A DNA stretch of 33,517 bases, from NCBI GenBank assembly GCA_030407315.1, contig JALQPE010002631.1:1-33517 (forward strand), given 5' to 3'. The notes under the pieces were generated by a model. That model saw only the letters and a list, made by a program, of their open reading frames with translations. It was not told where the DNA came from and did no database searches. The first letter of the stretch is position 1, and each line of letters begins with the position of its first letter. Position numbers and translations under genes: made by a program. The stretch comes from Asparagopsis taxiformis. Its lineage: Eukaryota > Rhodophyta > Florideophyceae > Bonnemaisoniales > Bonnemaisoniaceae. This document shows positions 16,608 to 25,790 of this stretch, in pieces.

Positions 16608-17486
16608 TCAGATATCTAAACGCTCCCAGTAGTTGACATTGAAGGGAGGCTGTAGCAACTTCTCCCTGGAAGTTCGCAGTGATAGATGGGACCGGATAGG
16701 ATGCTGGTACCTCACCGAAGAACGACCCTCCGCGAATCCCATTCCTCCGTGATACACGTCCGTTCGGCATACAAGCAGGGAATACGGTGGGATGCGCACG
16801 TTCGTCACTGGCACGCGGTACTTGTCTTTCGCTGGATGACTTAGGCACACATGGCTGAACTTGGCGATACGAATGATGAACCCATCCGCACCAGCAGCCA
16901 TCATGAAATATGATGGCGAGTTGAGAGGACCAGTTCCAGTTCCCTCACGGACGGGAACATCGGTATGCATAAGTTGCTCCTGACTACCTTCTGCGGTCAA
17001 AATCAGACGAAGACCCGTTTCTGGAAACACCACCGCTTCTTCTCTTCCAAACCCGAGCTTCAGGTTCTCCGCACAAATCGCCTTACCTAGCTCCAGAATC
17101 AGCTTGTTCCTGTACTGCCGCGCGCTTTCTTGCTCAAGGTCATCGCAGATGCTTTTCCGGTCCGTCTTGAATACACCAGTGCTGTCTTTCGGTCGAAGTG
17201 GTTTCCACGGGTTCTTCTGACTTGCACTTGAGCCACTTGTAGTACCTTGGAATGTGCTGGCCATCTGTGTGAATAACTCGTGCGTAGCTGCTCCCACTGT
17301 AGTAGAAGAGAAAATGTCTTGCAACACCACGTAACCAAGCTCGTCGATCATTCTTCTCTGGTAGCTGAAGTATTGTTGGCTTTCACAAGAACCGAGGGGA
17401 CATACCAAAGTAGAGTAGCCTGCAGCTGCTTCCATTATCTCCGTCCGGATTGTATCAATGTCTTCTTCTGTGATATAATACTTCAT
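16608..17486 (-). CDS. Copy 2, segment 3: 2OG-Fe(II) dioxygenase-like domain (292 aa from the first Met)
   Basis: The frame is open upstream to about 17700 (QENSLPDR, matching QENPIPDS in copy 1), so the Met at 17486 is internal. Motifs in residue order from that Met: RMIDELGYVVLQDIFSS (45-61), THELF (69-73), YRNKLILELGKAICAE (125-140), FPETGLRLILTAEGS (154-168), the candidate ligand pair HTD (174-176), SPSYFMMAAGADGF (190-203), VRIPPYSLLVCRTDVYHGGM (230-249) with H246, and R259/R265. It is the more complete oxygenase of the two copies and could fold as a double-stranded beta-helix enzyme if made. Confidence 0.75.
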   Translation of the reverse strand: MKYYITEEDIDTIRTEIMEAAAGYSTLVCPLGSCESQQYFSYQRRMIDELGYVVLQDIFSSTTVGAATHELFTQMASTFQGTTSGSSASQKNPWKPLRPKDSTGVFKTDRKSICDDLEQESARQYRNKLILELGKAICAENLKLGFGREEAVVFPETGLRLILTAEGSQEQLMHTDVPVREGTGTGPLNSPSYFMMAAGADGFIIRIAKFSHVCLSHPAKDKYRVPVTNVRIPPYSLLVCRTDVYHGGMGFAEGRSSVRYQHPIRSHLSLRTSREKLLQPPFNVNYWERLDI

Positions 17487-17699
17487 TCTCGAGTTGGAAG
17501 GAACGCATAAAGGCAGCTTCTCAGGTATCTCCTCTGCGAATGTGCGGTCTGGAAGGGAGTTTTCTTGCTCGTCAGTGAAGAGTGGTGCTTCTTCTCCAGT
17601 CGTTTGTTTCCTTGCATTGACTCTACTCTTCTTTTCCCGGGGAGGCCCAATCTCAATGTTGTCATCCGGCGTATTGGGCTCAGAAAATTCGCGCTAGTT

Positions 17700-18145
17700 T
17701 CTTCCCTTCTTCGCTTCTTATCCAACCTGGACTCGTTTTCATCGCCGCTTCCACCAGAACTCCTGCTTCTTCCCGAATTCTCCTTGTCCACTTCGGCCGG
17801 GCTAGTGCTGTTAGTTTCTGGTGTCCTGATTCGAAGTTTCAATATCACAGAGCGGTTCTGCGCATCTCCAGCTTGTTGTCCAGTCGTGTCTATGTCCATG
17901 CGACCACTATTGTCCAAGTTGATATCCAGACTTTGCGTATCGCCGCTTTGTTTCCTTCCCTGAGGAAGATCTTCTCTGACAATCCTTCCCGGCGAATTAT
18001 CCCTGGCACGACTTTCCCGCTCTGCCCTTGAAGCTGAAAGACGTTCCTGTTCTTTTTGGAGAACAGCAAGACGTTCTGCTTCCCTCTTCTCAGCTGCTGC
18101 AAGACGCGTGGCAGGACGTTCCTGTCCTCCTCTTTTGCTGCGGCA
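17700..18145 (-). CDS. Copy 2, segment 2: coiled-coil and NLS linker in the -1 frame
   Basis: In this frame the sequence reads RLAAAEKREAERLAVLQKEQ and on through SRAERESRARD, a strong coiled coil. It continues through DINLDNSGRMDIDTTG to DKKRRREE, an NLS-like match to the STKKRRL cluster of copy 1. Below about 17700 the frame becomes basic nonsense while the next frame shows EPNTPDDNIEIGPPREKK, marking the second shift. It is open, but has no ATG until 17917, so it is not an independent gene. Confidence 0.55.
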
Positions 18146-19728
18146 GGACGGTCTTCTGCTTCTTTCGGGGTGCTCAGAGGTGCCTCTTCTATTGCTTTCG
18201 TCGCGACAGCAGGAATCACTTCTTCAGCCACCACATTTGGAGTAATTTCCTGTTCTTCCTCCACAACAGCAGAAACTTCCTGCTCTACTTGGGCTTCGGC
18301 AGATACTCCTTCTTCTGCTTGAACAGGACCAGGAGTTTCCACCGTTTCCTTCTCTGTAGAATTATTTCCCTGTTCTGCGGCAGTAGGTGCTTCTTCCTCT
18401 TCTGCTTTGGCGCCAGCAACAAGTGCTTTTTCTATTTCTCCGGGGGTCATGCGATTCCGTTCCCTCTCCTCCTCCGCTTTCGTCTCCTGCATTGCCTTTG
18501 TCCCGGTAGCATATTCCAGTTTGTCGTAAAAACTGTTTGTAAACATCCCGTTCTTGGTTCTCAGACTGCTTCTGTCTACCACGTCGTCATGAAAGTCGAC
18601 AAGGACGAATACAATGCGCTCTCCAATGCGATGATCATTATCCCCGACCTCCTTCGCGTTTTCTGCTGCCAAATCCGTTCGCACGAATTCCTCCATCGTT
18701 GCAGAGTTCAACCACTTGCGGACGACCTCTGCCATATCATAGATGGCCAACAGAGCCAGTAGCCAAGTGCGCATCGTGAACGGACTTCCGCTTCCGATAT
18801 TTCTGACAAGTCCTCTCTTCCTCCTCATCCTTGTCCACGACGCTGTCATCTCGAGCACAAACCACTGGAACCACTCCTTATCGCGCGTCCCGCGTCCGTC
18901 CGTGCCATTGCGGAATATTGCGTTATTGACAAGATCGAGCACGCACCCGTACATATCGGCAGAGTCAATTCGAGAAAAGTCCGGATCTCTTCCCTCGGTT
19001 CTTGCATCCTCGATTTCTCTGTTCCTATCCAAAGCATTGTAAACGCTAGGGATAGAGCTCCAGTACACGAAAGCAACGCTGTCTGTGCGATTGAACCCCT
19101 TCGCAATGTTGATGTACTGCCTATACGAGTTCTCCGAACGGTTCCTGTCGGACGGCAGAATATAGCTCACTTCTTTCAGAATAGGAATAAGCCGGACAAC
19201 AGGAAGATCCATCTGGTTGGAAAACCTGAGAAACTCTATGACCGCACAGACATTGTCGGCAATGCTCACAGAAGCGACATCGTGAGTTTGTATATTGGCT
19301 TCGAGAGACAGTTTCAGAACCTCCAGCGCATCGAAAATTAGACGCCCGTTCGGCGCAATCAACTGTTGTACCCAAACCAATTCCAAGGAATCCCTGTTCT
19401 TTCCTGAGTACTTCTCCAGGCATAGTTGCAGAGCAGCTATGCGATGAGAGCCATCGATGCAGTAAAACTCGTCTCCTTCGTTATCTTCCATTTTGCAGAC
19501 TGTAATCATAGTTCCAGTGGTAGAGAAACCTCTATCCATGAAAATGCTGGCCAGTTCGTTTACACGACCCGGTCGCACCAAACGGGAGGTCACTGTCGGA
19601 AATTTCACTTTGCGAGGATCAACTTGCACTTTAGAAGAGCTGTACTGAGCAATAGTGATGCTTTTCTCTTCAGCAGAAGGAGAATTGCTCTTCTCCGCTG
19701 TAGTATTCATGATACTATTGTCTCCCAT
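17890..19728 (-). CDS. Copy 2, segment 1: ParB-like domain, helical domain, Glu-rich linker
   Basis: I prefer the ATG at 19728 (MGDNSIMNTT) over 19800. The ParB-like domain occupies about residues 40-105: VRPGRVNELASIFMDRGF, then FYCIDGSHRIAALQLCLE with DGSHR at 92-96. A helical region continues through ADNVCAVIEF, QYINIAKGFNR and YWSSIPS. It ends with FVLEMTASW and MRTWLLALLAIYDMAEVV at about 310-345. A Glu/Ala-rich tract follows. From about 18140 to its stop at 17890 this ORF is probably out of frame, because the -1 frame reads as a better protein. Confidence 0.75.
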   Translation of the reverse strand: MGDNSIMNTTAEKSNSPSAEEKSITIAQYSSSKVQVDPRKVKFPTVTSRLVRPGRVNELASIFMDRGFSTTGTMITVCKMEDNEGDEFYCIDGSHRIAALQLCLEKYSGKNRDSLELVWVQQLIAPNGRLIFDALEVLKLSLEANIQTHDVASVSIADNVCAVIEFLRFSNQMDLPVVRLIPILKEVSYILPSDRNRSENSYRQYINIAKGFNRTDSVAFVYWSSIPSVYNALDRNREIEDARTEGRDPDFSRIDSADMYGCVLDLVNNAIFRNGTDGRGTRDKEWFQWFVLEMTASWTRMRRKRGLVRNIGSGSPFTMRTWLLALLAIYDMAEVVRKWLNSATMEEFVRTDLAAENAKEVGDNDHRIGERIVFVLVDFHDDVVDRSSLRTKNGMFTNSFYDKLEYATGTKAMQETKAEEERERNRMTPGEIEKALVAGAKAEEEEAPTAAEQGNNSTEKETVETPGPVQAEEGVSAEAQVEQEVSAVVEEEQEITPNVVAEEVIPAVATKAIEEAPLSTPKEAEDRPAAAKEEDRNVLPRVLQQLRRGKQNVLLFSKKNRNVFQLQGQSGKVVPGIIRREGLSEKIFLREGNKAAIRKVWISTWTIVVAWT

Positions 19729-19800
19729 TGTAATCCCTGCAATCTCAGTTCGTTCAATCGGTTCTCTGTTCAAATGTTGTGTAGACGATGAAATCCACAA

Positions 19801-20534
19801 TTGTGGTACCTCCGAGTGCGCTTCCCGTCTCTCAGCTTCCTCTCATATACTGTCCGGACAAGACATCCCCTACGTACCTTCAGTCCTGATGAACCTTACG
19901 CTGCACCCGCTCAGCACCTCTGACTCTACCTGATCCTGATACCTCCACAAAGCGTTTAGCCCTTTCCATCAATCTACACCTAATAGTATGTACCTCTAGC
20001 GCATATAATGAAATCGAACCCGTTTACCTCACCACGTCAATTATCATTCATATTCCAACAACCTATTTCATCCACACTCTCCACCTCGCTTCTTCTTCCA
20101 TACCATTGATTCATATCAATCGATTCTACGTGAGTTTTATACATTTACTACGATCCACCTCTCCTACAAGTCTGAAAAATTCATTTCTACACTAACTTTT
20201 GCTACTCACAAATAAACGGTTCCCGTGCAGGCCACTGCTTGAATTTCTTCCTATTGGCGTACTCGGCTGCAAAGGATTCATAGACTATTTAAACGGTGAT
20301 CATATAAATGGTTTCCAATGTGCTCCAATGGACCATACACCAATGAACATCAATATGAATTCTGTTCAACTACCTATTCACTACTGCGATTCAGTTTTCT
20401 TGCATACCAAATCTCATTGCGTTCCTACCCTAGTCGATTCAAAATGCTTCCTCCTCGTCAGTTGATCAATATTCCTTACAACGAGCAGGTCCTCTGGACA
20501 TCCTAAAGTTGGTTACTTAACCTTAACTATCGAT
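19801..20534. other. Gene-free stretch upstream of copy 2
   Basis: AT-rich, pyrimidine-rich on the plus strand. Short ORFs of under 90 codons lack any recognisable feature. It presumably contains the promoter of the minus-strand copy 2. Confidence 0.4.
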
Positions 20535-20910
20535 GAATTTGCTGTAATGAAACGTTTTCTTACAGCAGCCACGATTTCTTACCGGTAAAAAATTGTGGCC
20601 GCTGTAATGAAACGTTTTCTTACAGCAAAGTCATCGTTACGATGACTTTGCTGTAAGAAAAGAAAACATTACAGCGGCCACAATTTTTACCCGGTAAAAA
20701 TTCTTGCTGATTTTTACCCGGTAAAAAATTCTTCGGCCACTGCAAGGAAACGGTTCCTTACAGCAAAGTCATCGTACGATGACTTTGCTGTAAGAAAGCA
20801 AATCATTACAGCTGCCACGATTTTTTACCCGGTAAAAAATTCTTGGCCACTGTAATGGCAACGTTTTCTTACAGCAAAGTCATCGTAACGATGACTTTGC
20901 TGTAAGCATA
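20535..20910. repeat. Palindrome cluster D
   Basis: Contains the palindrome at 20620-20656, a perfect even 36-bp version at 20758-20793 (CGTACG centre, lacking the odd central base) and another at 20869-20905. Longer palindromes with ACCCGGT or ACCGGT centres lie between. The left boundary is less complete than in the other clusters: it begins with a half palindrome, ATCGATGAATTTGCTGTAAT. It lies just downstream of the transposase gene. Confidence 0.8.
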
Positions 20911-21008
20911 CCTCCCTCCATCCTCTCAGATCCTCTCCCCACTACTTTGCACCAATCCACCAATGCCCTAGAGTGTACAATTCATATGTGATGCATCTGG
21001 TTATTCAT

Positions 21009-21014
21009 TTTATT
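21009..21014 (-). terminator. Poly(A) signal AATAAA of the transposase gene
   Basis: AATAAA on the minus strand, 12 bp beyond the transposase stop codon. Palindrome cluster D begins about 100 bp further downstream. Confidence 0.55.
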
Positions 21015-21026
21015 CTTCCCTAAAAA

Positions 21027-24000
21027 TCATGCAGCCCTCGGTGGAAATCCGTCTCGCCTACATAGTGCATATATCTCTCCACCCTCCAGCAGTCCGGGTC
21101 CGTGCCTTACCTCCCTCATGTTCTCATCATATTCGCATACACTCCCATTGCAATAGTGCATACCAAACACCTCAGTGACTCCCTCACTCATCTCCACAAT
21201 TACTGTTCGTCGCCTCTCTTCGACCTTGAACACTCCTTCATCAGTTTTTTGCAAACCCAGGCAAACTCCATAAGCTGTACCTTGCTCATCTCTCGCACTC
21301 TCGTTCCTCAGGATAAAGAACGCTAGAACAATAAAAAACCGCGGTTCATAATTAATTCTTCCCCGCATTATCTCTGATGTGAGACGAGACGCCGGGTACA
21401 GAATCGCTTGTGAAGTTGCACCATCCTCACATGTCCTCTGTTCAGGGCAAACAGCATGGATGATAGCTCCTGATTCTAGAGAGCCAGACCTCTGCACTGT
21501 TTTCCTTCCCCACTCTGTCGTAGTGCTTCTAGAAACTCTTCTCACCCATTCGGCATACTTTCCACACCCGCTTGTTCCGCTTCCGTACCTTTCGGTAAAG
21601 AACCGTTTGAAAACACCTACAGCACCCTCTGCCATATCACATTTTCCATTCATGTACTCCTTGACCTCGTCAATAGATATACCTCCATGCCCTCTCCACG
21701 TCACAATTTCACCATCCGCCGACAATATCTTTCCTCGACGCTGGGAGAGAAGCTGGAGAACCGGTTCCTGGAAGCAGTTTTTCACTACCTCGTCTTCCAC
21801 ATCTATTTCTCTCCCTAGCTCCTGTGAAAGAACGTTGACCATTTGAGAGCATTCGGACGAGGACCAATGTTGTGGCTCCATGCCGATTTCGCGCAAAACA
21901 ATGGCCACTCTCGTCTGCCAGTCATCCGCAAGAACTAATTCCAGCGCTGAAAGCTGTTCGCTTTGGTGATTGGACATTCTCACACCTTTCTTCAGCGGCT
22001 GATGCATCCGTTCGAATATAAGCTCCTGCACGTGCTTCACAGAGCCGTAGGCAGGAAGCGTATGAACACAAAACTCGACAAGACGATGAACATTAGGCTT
22101 GTCCAAATGTGCTCCTGCTCCCTTCACTTTCCGACAATACTCATTCAACGTCTCCACGTAGTCTACAGTTCTTCCCAGAATGTATTCATTCCTGCCACCT
22201 TCTCCGTCAGCCGTCTCTACTTCATGTGGACCGTCTTTCCACCATACGGGCATGAAACTAATACACGAAACCAGCTTCTGAAACATCACTACTAGTTTGA
22301 CGGCCCCATCAAATTTTTCACGATGACCTTCCCCTTTCCCATCCATCATTCGAGCTGCGTTTTCGAATGCCATAGGTGCTATCAGCAGCACACTGAATAT
22401 GTCACTCATGTTCATGGAAAGCAGATTGTTGGTTCCAAATAAACGGTTCTGCCTTCCCATCCTGAACTTCTTCAGAGCGCCCAGAATTTGCAATTCAGCT
22501 ACCTCTCGAATTCGTGGGCTGGCAGCTGAAATACAAGCGTTCAGTACATCTTGTGCCAGTCCAGACAATAGATGGTCAGGTGCTATCACTGCGGAACGGT
22601 ACGGGTCAAAAATTGCTGGGACAACTGAAACTCCGTTTTCCGTCTTCGGTACTTCTTCCTGCACTGCTTCCAAGGAAGTGCTCAGGACATGAAATGGTAA
22701 ATCTTCCCCTTCTTCTGCAGCCAGTCCGAGAGTGCGAAGCTGGGTTTCTGTGGCATCCTTACGTGTCGATGCATTCCGATACTTGCTCCTGGCATGCGTC
22801 GATGTTTGCCCGTTCACTACCGAAGTGTATGCATTCTTCGTGCCACCAGTACTGCTCAGGTCATATTTGCGGAAACTGCAGATGTGGCACGGAGAGTTTG
22901 ATGTGTGTCCAAGAACATCCAGGGTATGTGAAACTGCAGGATAGTCTCCAATGCTCCCCACTGGGTCTAGAAATACCACAACATCTTCTCCCTCTGCATT
23001 TTTCGTTGGGAAACCCTCTGTGCTTCCCCGCACTATATCTTGAACGATATATCGCAATACACAATTTGTGGACACTCCCGGAGGTGGCAAACCAATCACT
23101 CGAACCGCTTGGTAGCTTCCCCTTTTCCGAGGCGGTAGATTGAGAGGTAACATATAGCATCCACCAAAACTTCCCTTCCTGCTTGTGAATGGTTCAAAGT
23201 CATCCGTGTAAAGGAGAAATCGGTAAACAAAGTAGTTTCGACCATCCTCCAGCTTTCCCCAACATGGTGCATCTTCTCGCGGAGACGCTGGGTGCCATTG
23301 CGACCTGTGGTCTCCGAAACCATCCGAGAACACCCCTGAAACACGAATTTCTTCATAGTTGGGGCTTCCTAGTCTATCGGGCGGGTTTCTGGCTTCAGCA
23401 AAGCTCGCGCCCGGTGAAAAGCAAAGTAACATGGTGGATGCTTCTCCGACCTGCTCTTTCAAATACCTGTTCACCAATACGACGTGTGGAACAATATCAC
23501 CCTCTTCCATTCCAATTGGTAATAGAACGGTTATCACGTCCCCAGCTCGTGTTCCTTTTCCCTTGGCTCCTGCTCCGATTACACATTGCGATATCGCTCG
23601 CAGAGCATGCTGCCTCTCCCATTCCAATAGATGTGACATTCGCGGCTGCAGATATTTTTCGACATGCACATCATGCTCACCGTCGTGTCGAGCCTCATAG
23701 GTAACTATGGTCCTAGCATGAAGTTCCCACAACGACGTAACCGCCACTCTTCTCCTCTTCGGTTTCCCACCATCTCTGTCATTCTTCCTGAACCCTTTTG
23801 CTCTTTCGATGACGGCAACCTGACGAGCTCCTGGATGACATCGGATTCGAATTGCTGTTCCATCAGGTACATAAATGTGCTTCAAACCCTTTTTCCCATC
23901 GCTGTCAATGGGAACAACTGCTGTGCGAACGAATGGGTCGCTCAAAACACCCCTCCTGCACTTTGCAATGAACGAATCTTCAATGCTGCACTCTGCGGTT

Positions 24001-24830
24001 GATTTTTCTCCTTCCGAGCTTCGATTGTTCGCATCACTGCGGAATGCTTTAAAGATTGGTCGAGTCTGGACATCTTTCAGAGCCCATGTGCTTGGGAGTA
24101 CAATACGAACTTTCGCCATTCCTCCACAATTGTCTCTGTCATCTGTTGTTCCACGGGTTCCTACTGCACCTCGATGCTGTGCAGCTCTTGCTCCGCTCTT
24201 TCGAAGGTCTATCGGAAACTCGATGTCACAGCTCTTTGCATAGCAGTGTTTCCTCAAGAATGGTAGTATCTTCTGTCGCATCACAGAGTCCGACGGGACA
24301 TGCTCACTTGGATCTCTGCGGAAATTCATTCCGAACAGGGTACCTTCATAGTGGGCTCTTGTCATTCTTTGAGTTCCACTCAGCTGAAGAGCCCCATACA
24401 TTGCAGGCCATCGTAGTAGTGCCTTGAAATCACCACATGCTTCATCCCCAGCATTTCGGTCTATCGGGCCTCCAGTTGAAATGGAATCAGAACCTCGTCC
24501 GGTTGCTTCTTCCGATTCCATTAGCGTGCTCGATGCTACGTAGATGTCACTTCCAGCTTCATCGTTGTTGCTGTACACATCAATACAACCTTCTATTGTG
24601 TCACCCATAGGGATTGGGGACTCCAATAGGTCATCTGTGGTACACTCACGTCGTAGCTCATTACCTCTCGGGATTTCTTTGTTCATGCAGGCTGCATCAC
24701 TGCTGCGGATTTCTCCCTGCAGTTTCCCAGGAAGCTGTTCACTGGGACTGGCCACATTGAGTGAATCGAATCTCGCCTTTGTCCTACGACTTGTGGTTTT
24801 CTTTCGAATAGGAGTCCGTCTCGGAGCCAT
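21027..24830 (-). CDS. TNP2-like (Transposase_21, CACTA/CMC superfamily) transposase, 1267 aa
   Basis: An intact ORF with the landmarks of the TNP2/Plavaka-type DDE transposases. There is a basic N-terminus (residues 4-20, NLS-like). Next come FVYRFLLYTDDFEPF with the first catalytic Asp candidate D543/D544, GGCYMLPLNLPPRKRGSYQA (556-575), DPVGSIGDYPAVSHTLDVLG (622-641) with the second Asp candidate D629, and the zinc-type pair CHIC (648-651). FDPYRSAVIAPDHLLSGLAQ (741-760) and HVQELIFERMHQPLKK (933-948) follow, the latter holding a Glu in the place of the third catalytic residue. The family cuts and pastes elements with CACTA ends, which the window also shows. A poly(A) signal follows within 20 bp. 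It has no frameshift over 3.8 kb, unlike its two upstream neighbours, so this copy may still be active. Confidence 0.88.
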   Translation of the reverse strand: MAPRRTPIRKKTTSRRTKARFDSLNVASPSEQLPGKLQGEIRSSDAACMNKEIPRGNELRRECTTDDLLESPIPMGDTIEGCIDVYSNNDEAGSDIYVASSTLMESEEATGRGSDSISTGGPIDRNAGDEACGDFKALLRWPAMYGALQLSGTQRMTRAHYEGTLFGMNFRRDPSEHVPSDSVMRQKILPFLRKHCYAKSCDIEFPIDLRKSGARAAQHRGAVGTRGTTDDRDNCGGMAKVRIVLPSTWALKDVQTRPIFKAFRSDANNRSSEGEKSTAECSIEDSFIAKCRRGVLSDPFVRTAVVPIDSDGKKGLKHIYVPDGTAIRIRCHPGARQVAVIERAKGFRKNDRDGGKPKRRRVAVTSLWELHARTIVTYEARHDGEHDVHVEKYLQPRMSHLLEWERQHALRAISQCVIGAGAKGKGTRAGDVITVLLPIGMEEGDIVPHVVLVNRYLKEQVGEASTMLLCFSPGASFAEARNPPDRLGSPNYEEIRVSGVFSDGFGDHRSQWHPASPREDAPCWGKLEDGRNYFVYRFLLYTDDFEPFTSRKGSFGGCYMLPLNLPPRKRGSYQAVRVIGLPPPGVSTNCVLRYIVQDIVRGSTEGFPTKNAEGEDVVVFLDPVGSIGDYPAVSHTLDVLGHTSNSPCHICSFRKYDLSSTGGTKNAYTSVVNGQTSTHARSKYRNASTRKDATETQLRTLGLAAEEGEDLPFHVLSTSLEAVQEEVPKTENGVSVVPAIFDPYRSAVIAPDHLLSGLAQDVLNACISAASPRIREVAELQILGALKKFRMGRQNRLFGTNNLLSMNMSDIFSVLLIAPMAFENAARMMDGKGEGHREKFDGAVKLVVMFQKLVSCISFMPVWWKDGPHEVETADGEGGRNEYILGRTVDYVETLNEYCRKVKGAGAHLDKPNVHRLVEFCVHTLPAYGSVKHVQELIFERMHQPLKKGVRMSNHQSEQLSALELVLADDWQTRVAIVLREIGMEPQHWSSSECSQMVNVLSQELGREIDVEDEVVKNCFQEPVLQLLSQRRGKILSADGEIVTWRGHGGISIDEVKEYMNGKCDMAEGAVGVFKRFFTERYGSGTSGCGKYAEWVRRVSRSTTTEWGRKTVQRSGSLESGAIIHAVCPEQRTCEDGATSQAILYPASRLTSEIMRGRINYEPRFFIVLAFFILRNESARDEQGTAYGVCLGLQKTDEGVFKVEERRRTVIVEMSEGVTEVFGMHYCNGSVCEYDENMREVRHGPGLLEGGEIYALCRRDGFPPRAA

Positions 24831-25790
24831 CTTGATGTTTTTGTTCTTTTCTTCTTCGCTCAGTTTTGTTGCATAGAATACAACTCTAAACTTCTACGAC
24901 ATGACTACTATCTCAATACAGTATTACTTTTAACCGTTACGAAACCTTTCCAGGGTTTCATTCGATCCAATGAACTGGTTCACCACAATGCTTTGCCCTA
25001 TGCTCATTTCTTTATACACATTGATTGCTATTTCATCCGGACTCAACATCGTTTTGCTATCTTGTATCGCATTCCCTAACCACAAACCCAACCAAGATGT
25101 ATCCATTTCCGGAAAACGGCCGTTTATTTCGCAGTGATGCTCTAGGCACTAATACTGAATCTGATTTTCTCATACACGTACTTCCTACTCGTATACTCTA
25201 CCACATTTTCGGCCCTATTTACAAGTTGGAAGCACAATCTCTCGTTGAATCGTACTCGGTGTGATATCTTAAATTAGCATAAATTTATATATTGCAATGC
25301 AGATTCACTGCTCGCTTGCAACATGAAAATTATAAAATTTCTCCCACACTGCTGTTTCCTAGCCGCCCACATCCACGTGGCCCGCTTTGACTGCCTGCCA
25401 AGTGTGCTCAGAGCATGCAATGACGTCATCGATATATACCGTCAACATCATCACTGGAAGCGCGGACTCCTCGTCCAGGAAAGTGCGCCATTTTTCCTAC
25501 TCCTCGCCTCACCCTTTTCTGTAGGCCCCATATGCTAGTGTTTTTCCTATATTTCTGTAGTGATGACGTCATTATAGACTAGAGAAGGCGGTAGAAGATA
25601 CAATAATTTTGCGCCTGTTCTGCCAGGTCATGTGCTTCAAAGCGTAATTCGCACCCTAGGTATCGTTTTTCTGGGCCTCCCATCGCACCGCTCCGTTTCA
25701 AATTATCCCTCTATTGTTCTCCTACACGTCATTTCCGCCCGCAGAGTGCTACTTAAACAACAGATTCTGGAAATCCCTGTTTCCATCTTC
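24831..25790. other. Region upstream of the transposase; no firm gene
   Basis: It begins as the presumed promoter and leader of the transposase. Two perfect TGACGTCA palindromes (25421-25428 and 25564-25571), the consensus of CRE-type bZIP sites, lie 143 bp apart. A small ORF is described separately. The rest shows no coding signal. Confidence 0.4.
25097..25264 (+). CDS. Possible small ORF, 55 aa
   Basis: Starts at an ATG in a CCAAGATG context, preceded by a CCTAAC-containing stretch that could be the 3' part of an intron. It begins MYPFPENGRLFRSDALG and ends at a TGA. The composition is plausible for a protein, but there is no domain and no support beyond that, so it may be chance or a captured exon. 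Confidence 0.22.
   Translation: MYPFPENGRLFRSDALGTNTESDFLIHVLPTRILYHIFGPIYKLEAQSLVESYSV

Larger units (their letters stand above)
16608..19728 (-). pseudogene. ParB-like / 2OG-Fe(II) dioxygenase-like gene, copy 2, split by two frameshifts
   Basis: Same architecture as copy 1: ParB-like domain, helical domain, Glu/Ala-rich and coiled-coil linker, NLS, oxygenase domain. The frame changes near 18140 (-1, at an AAAA run) and near 17700 (-1, at a TTTT run). No stop falls in the inferred frame, and each shift can be explained by one missing base. The oxygenase part is intact in one frame, with a candidate iron triad HTD (codons at 16959-16967) and His in DVYHGGMGF (16749-16751), followed by Arg in SSVRYQHPIR. 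Known: HxD...H with a downstream Arg is the 2OG-Fe(II) dioxygenase signature, and TET/JBP enzymes oxidise 5-methylpyrimidines. Whether this one acts on DNA, RNA or protein is not shown. It lies directly beside copy 1 and shares its orientation, consistent with a tandem duplication that has since diverged strongly. Confidence 0.7.

Noticed and set aside
18028..18762. 244-codon plus-strand ORF rich in Phe, Cys and Ser
   Set aside because: It is antisense to the Glu-rich linker of copy 2; the Phe/Leu-rich look is the complement of Glu/Lys codons, not a membrane protein.
25421..25571. Paired TGACGTCA sites as a functional enhancer
   Set aside because: Eight-base sites occur by chance, and nothing else ties them to a promoter; mentioned only in the region entry.
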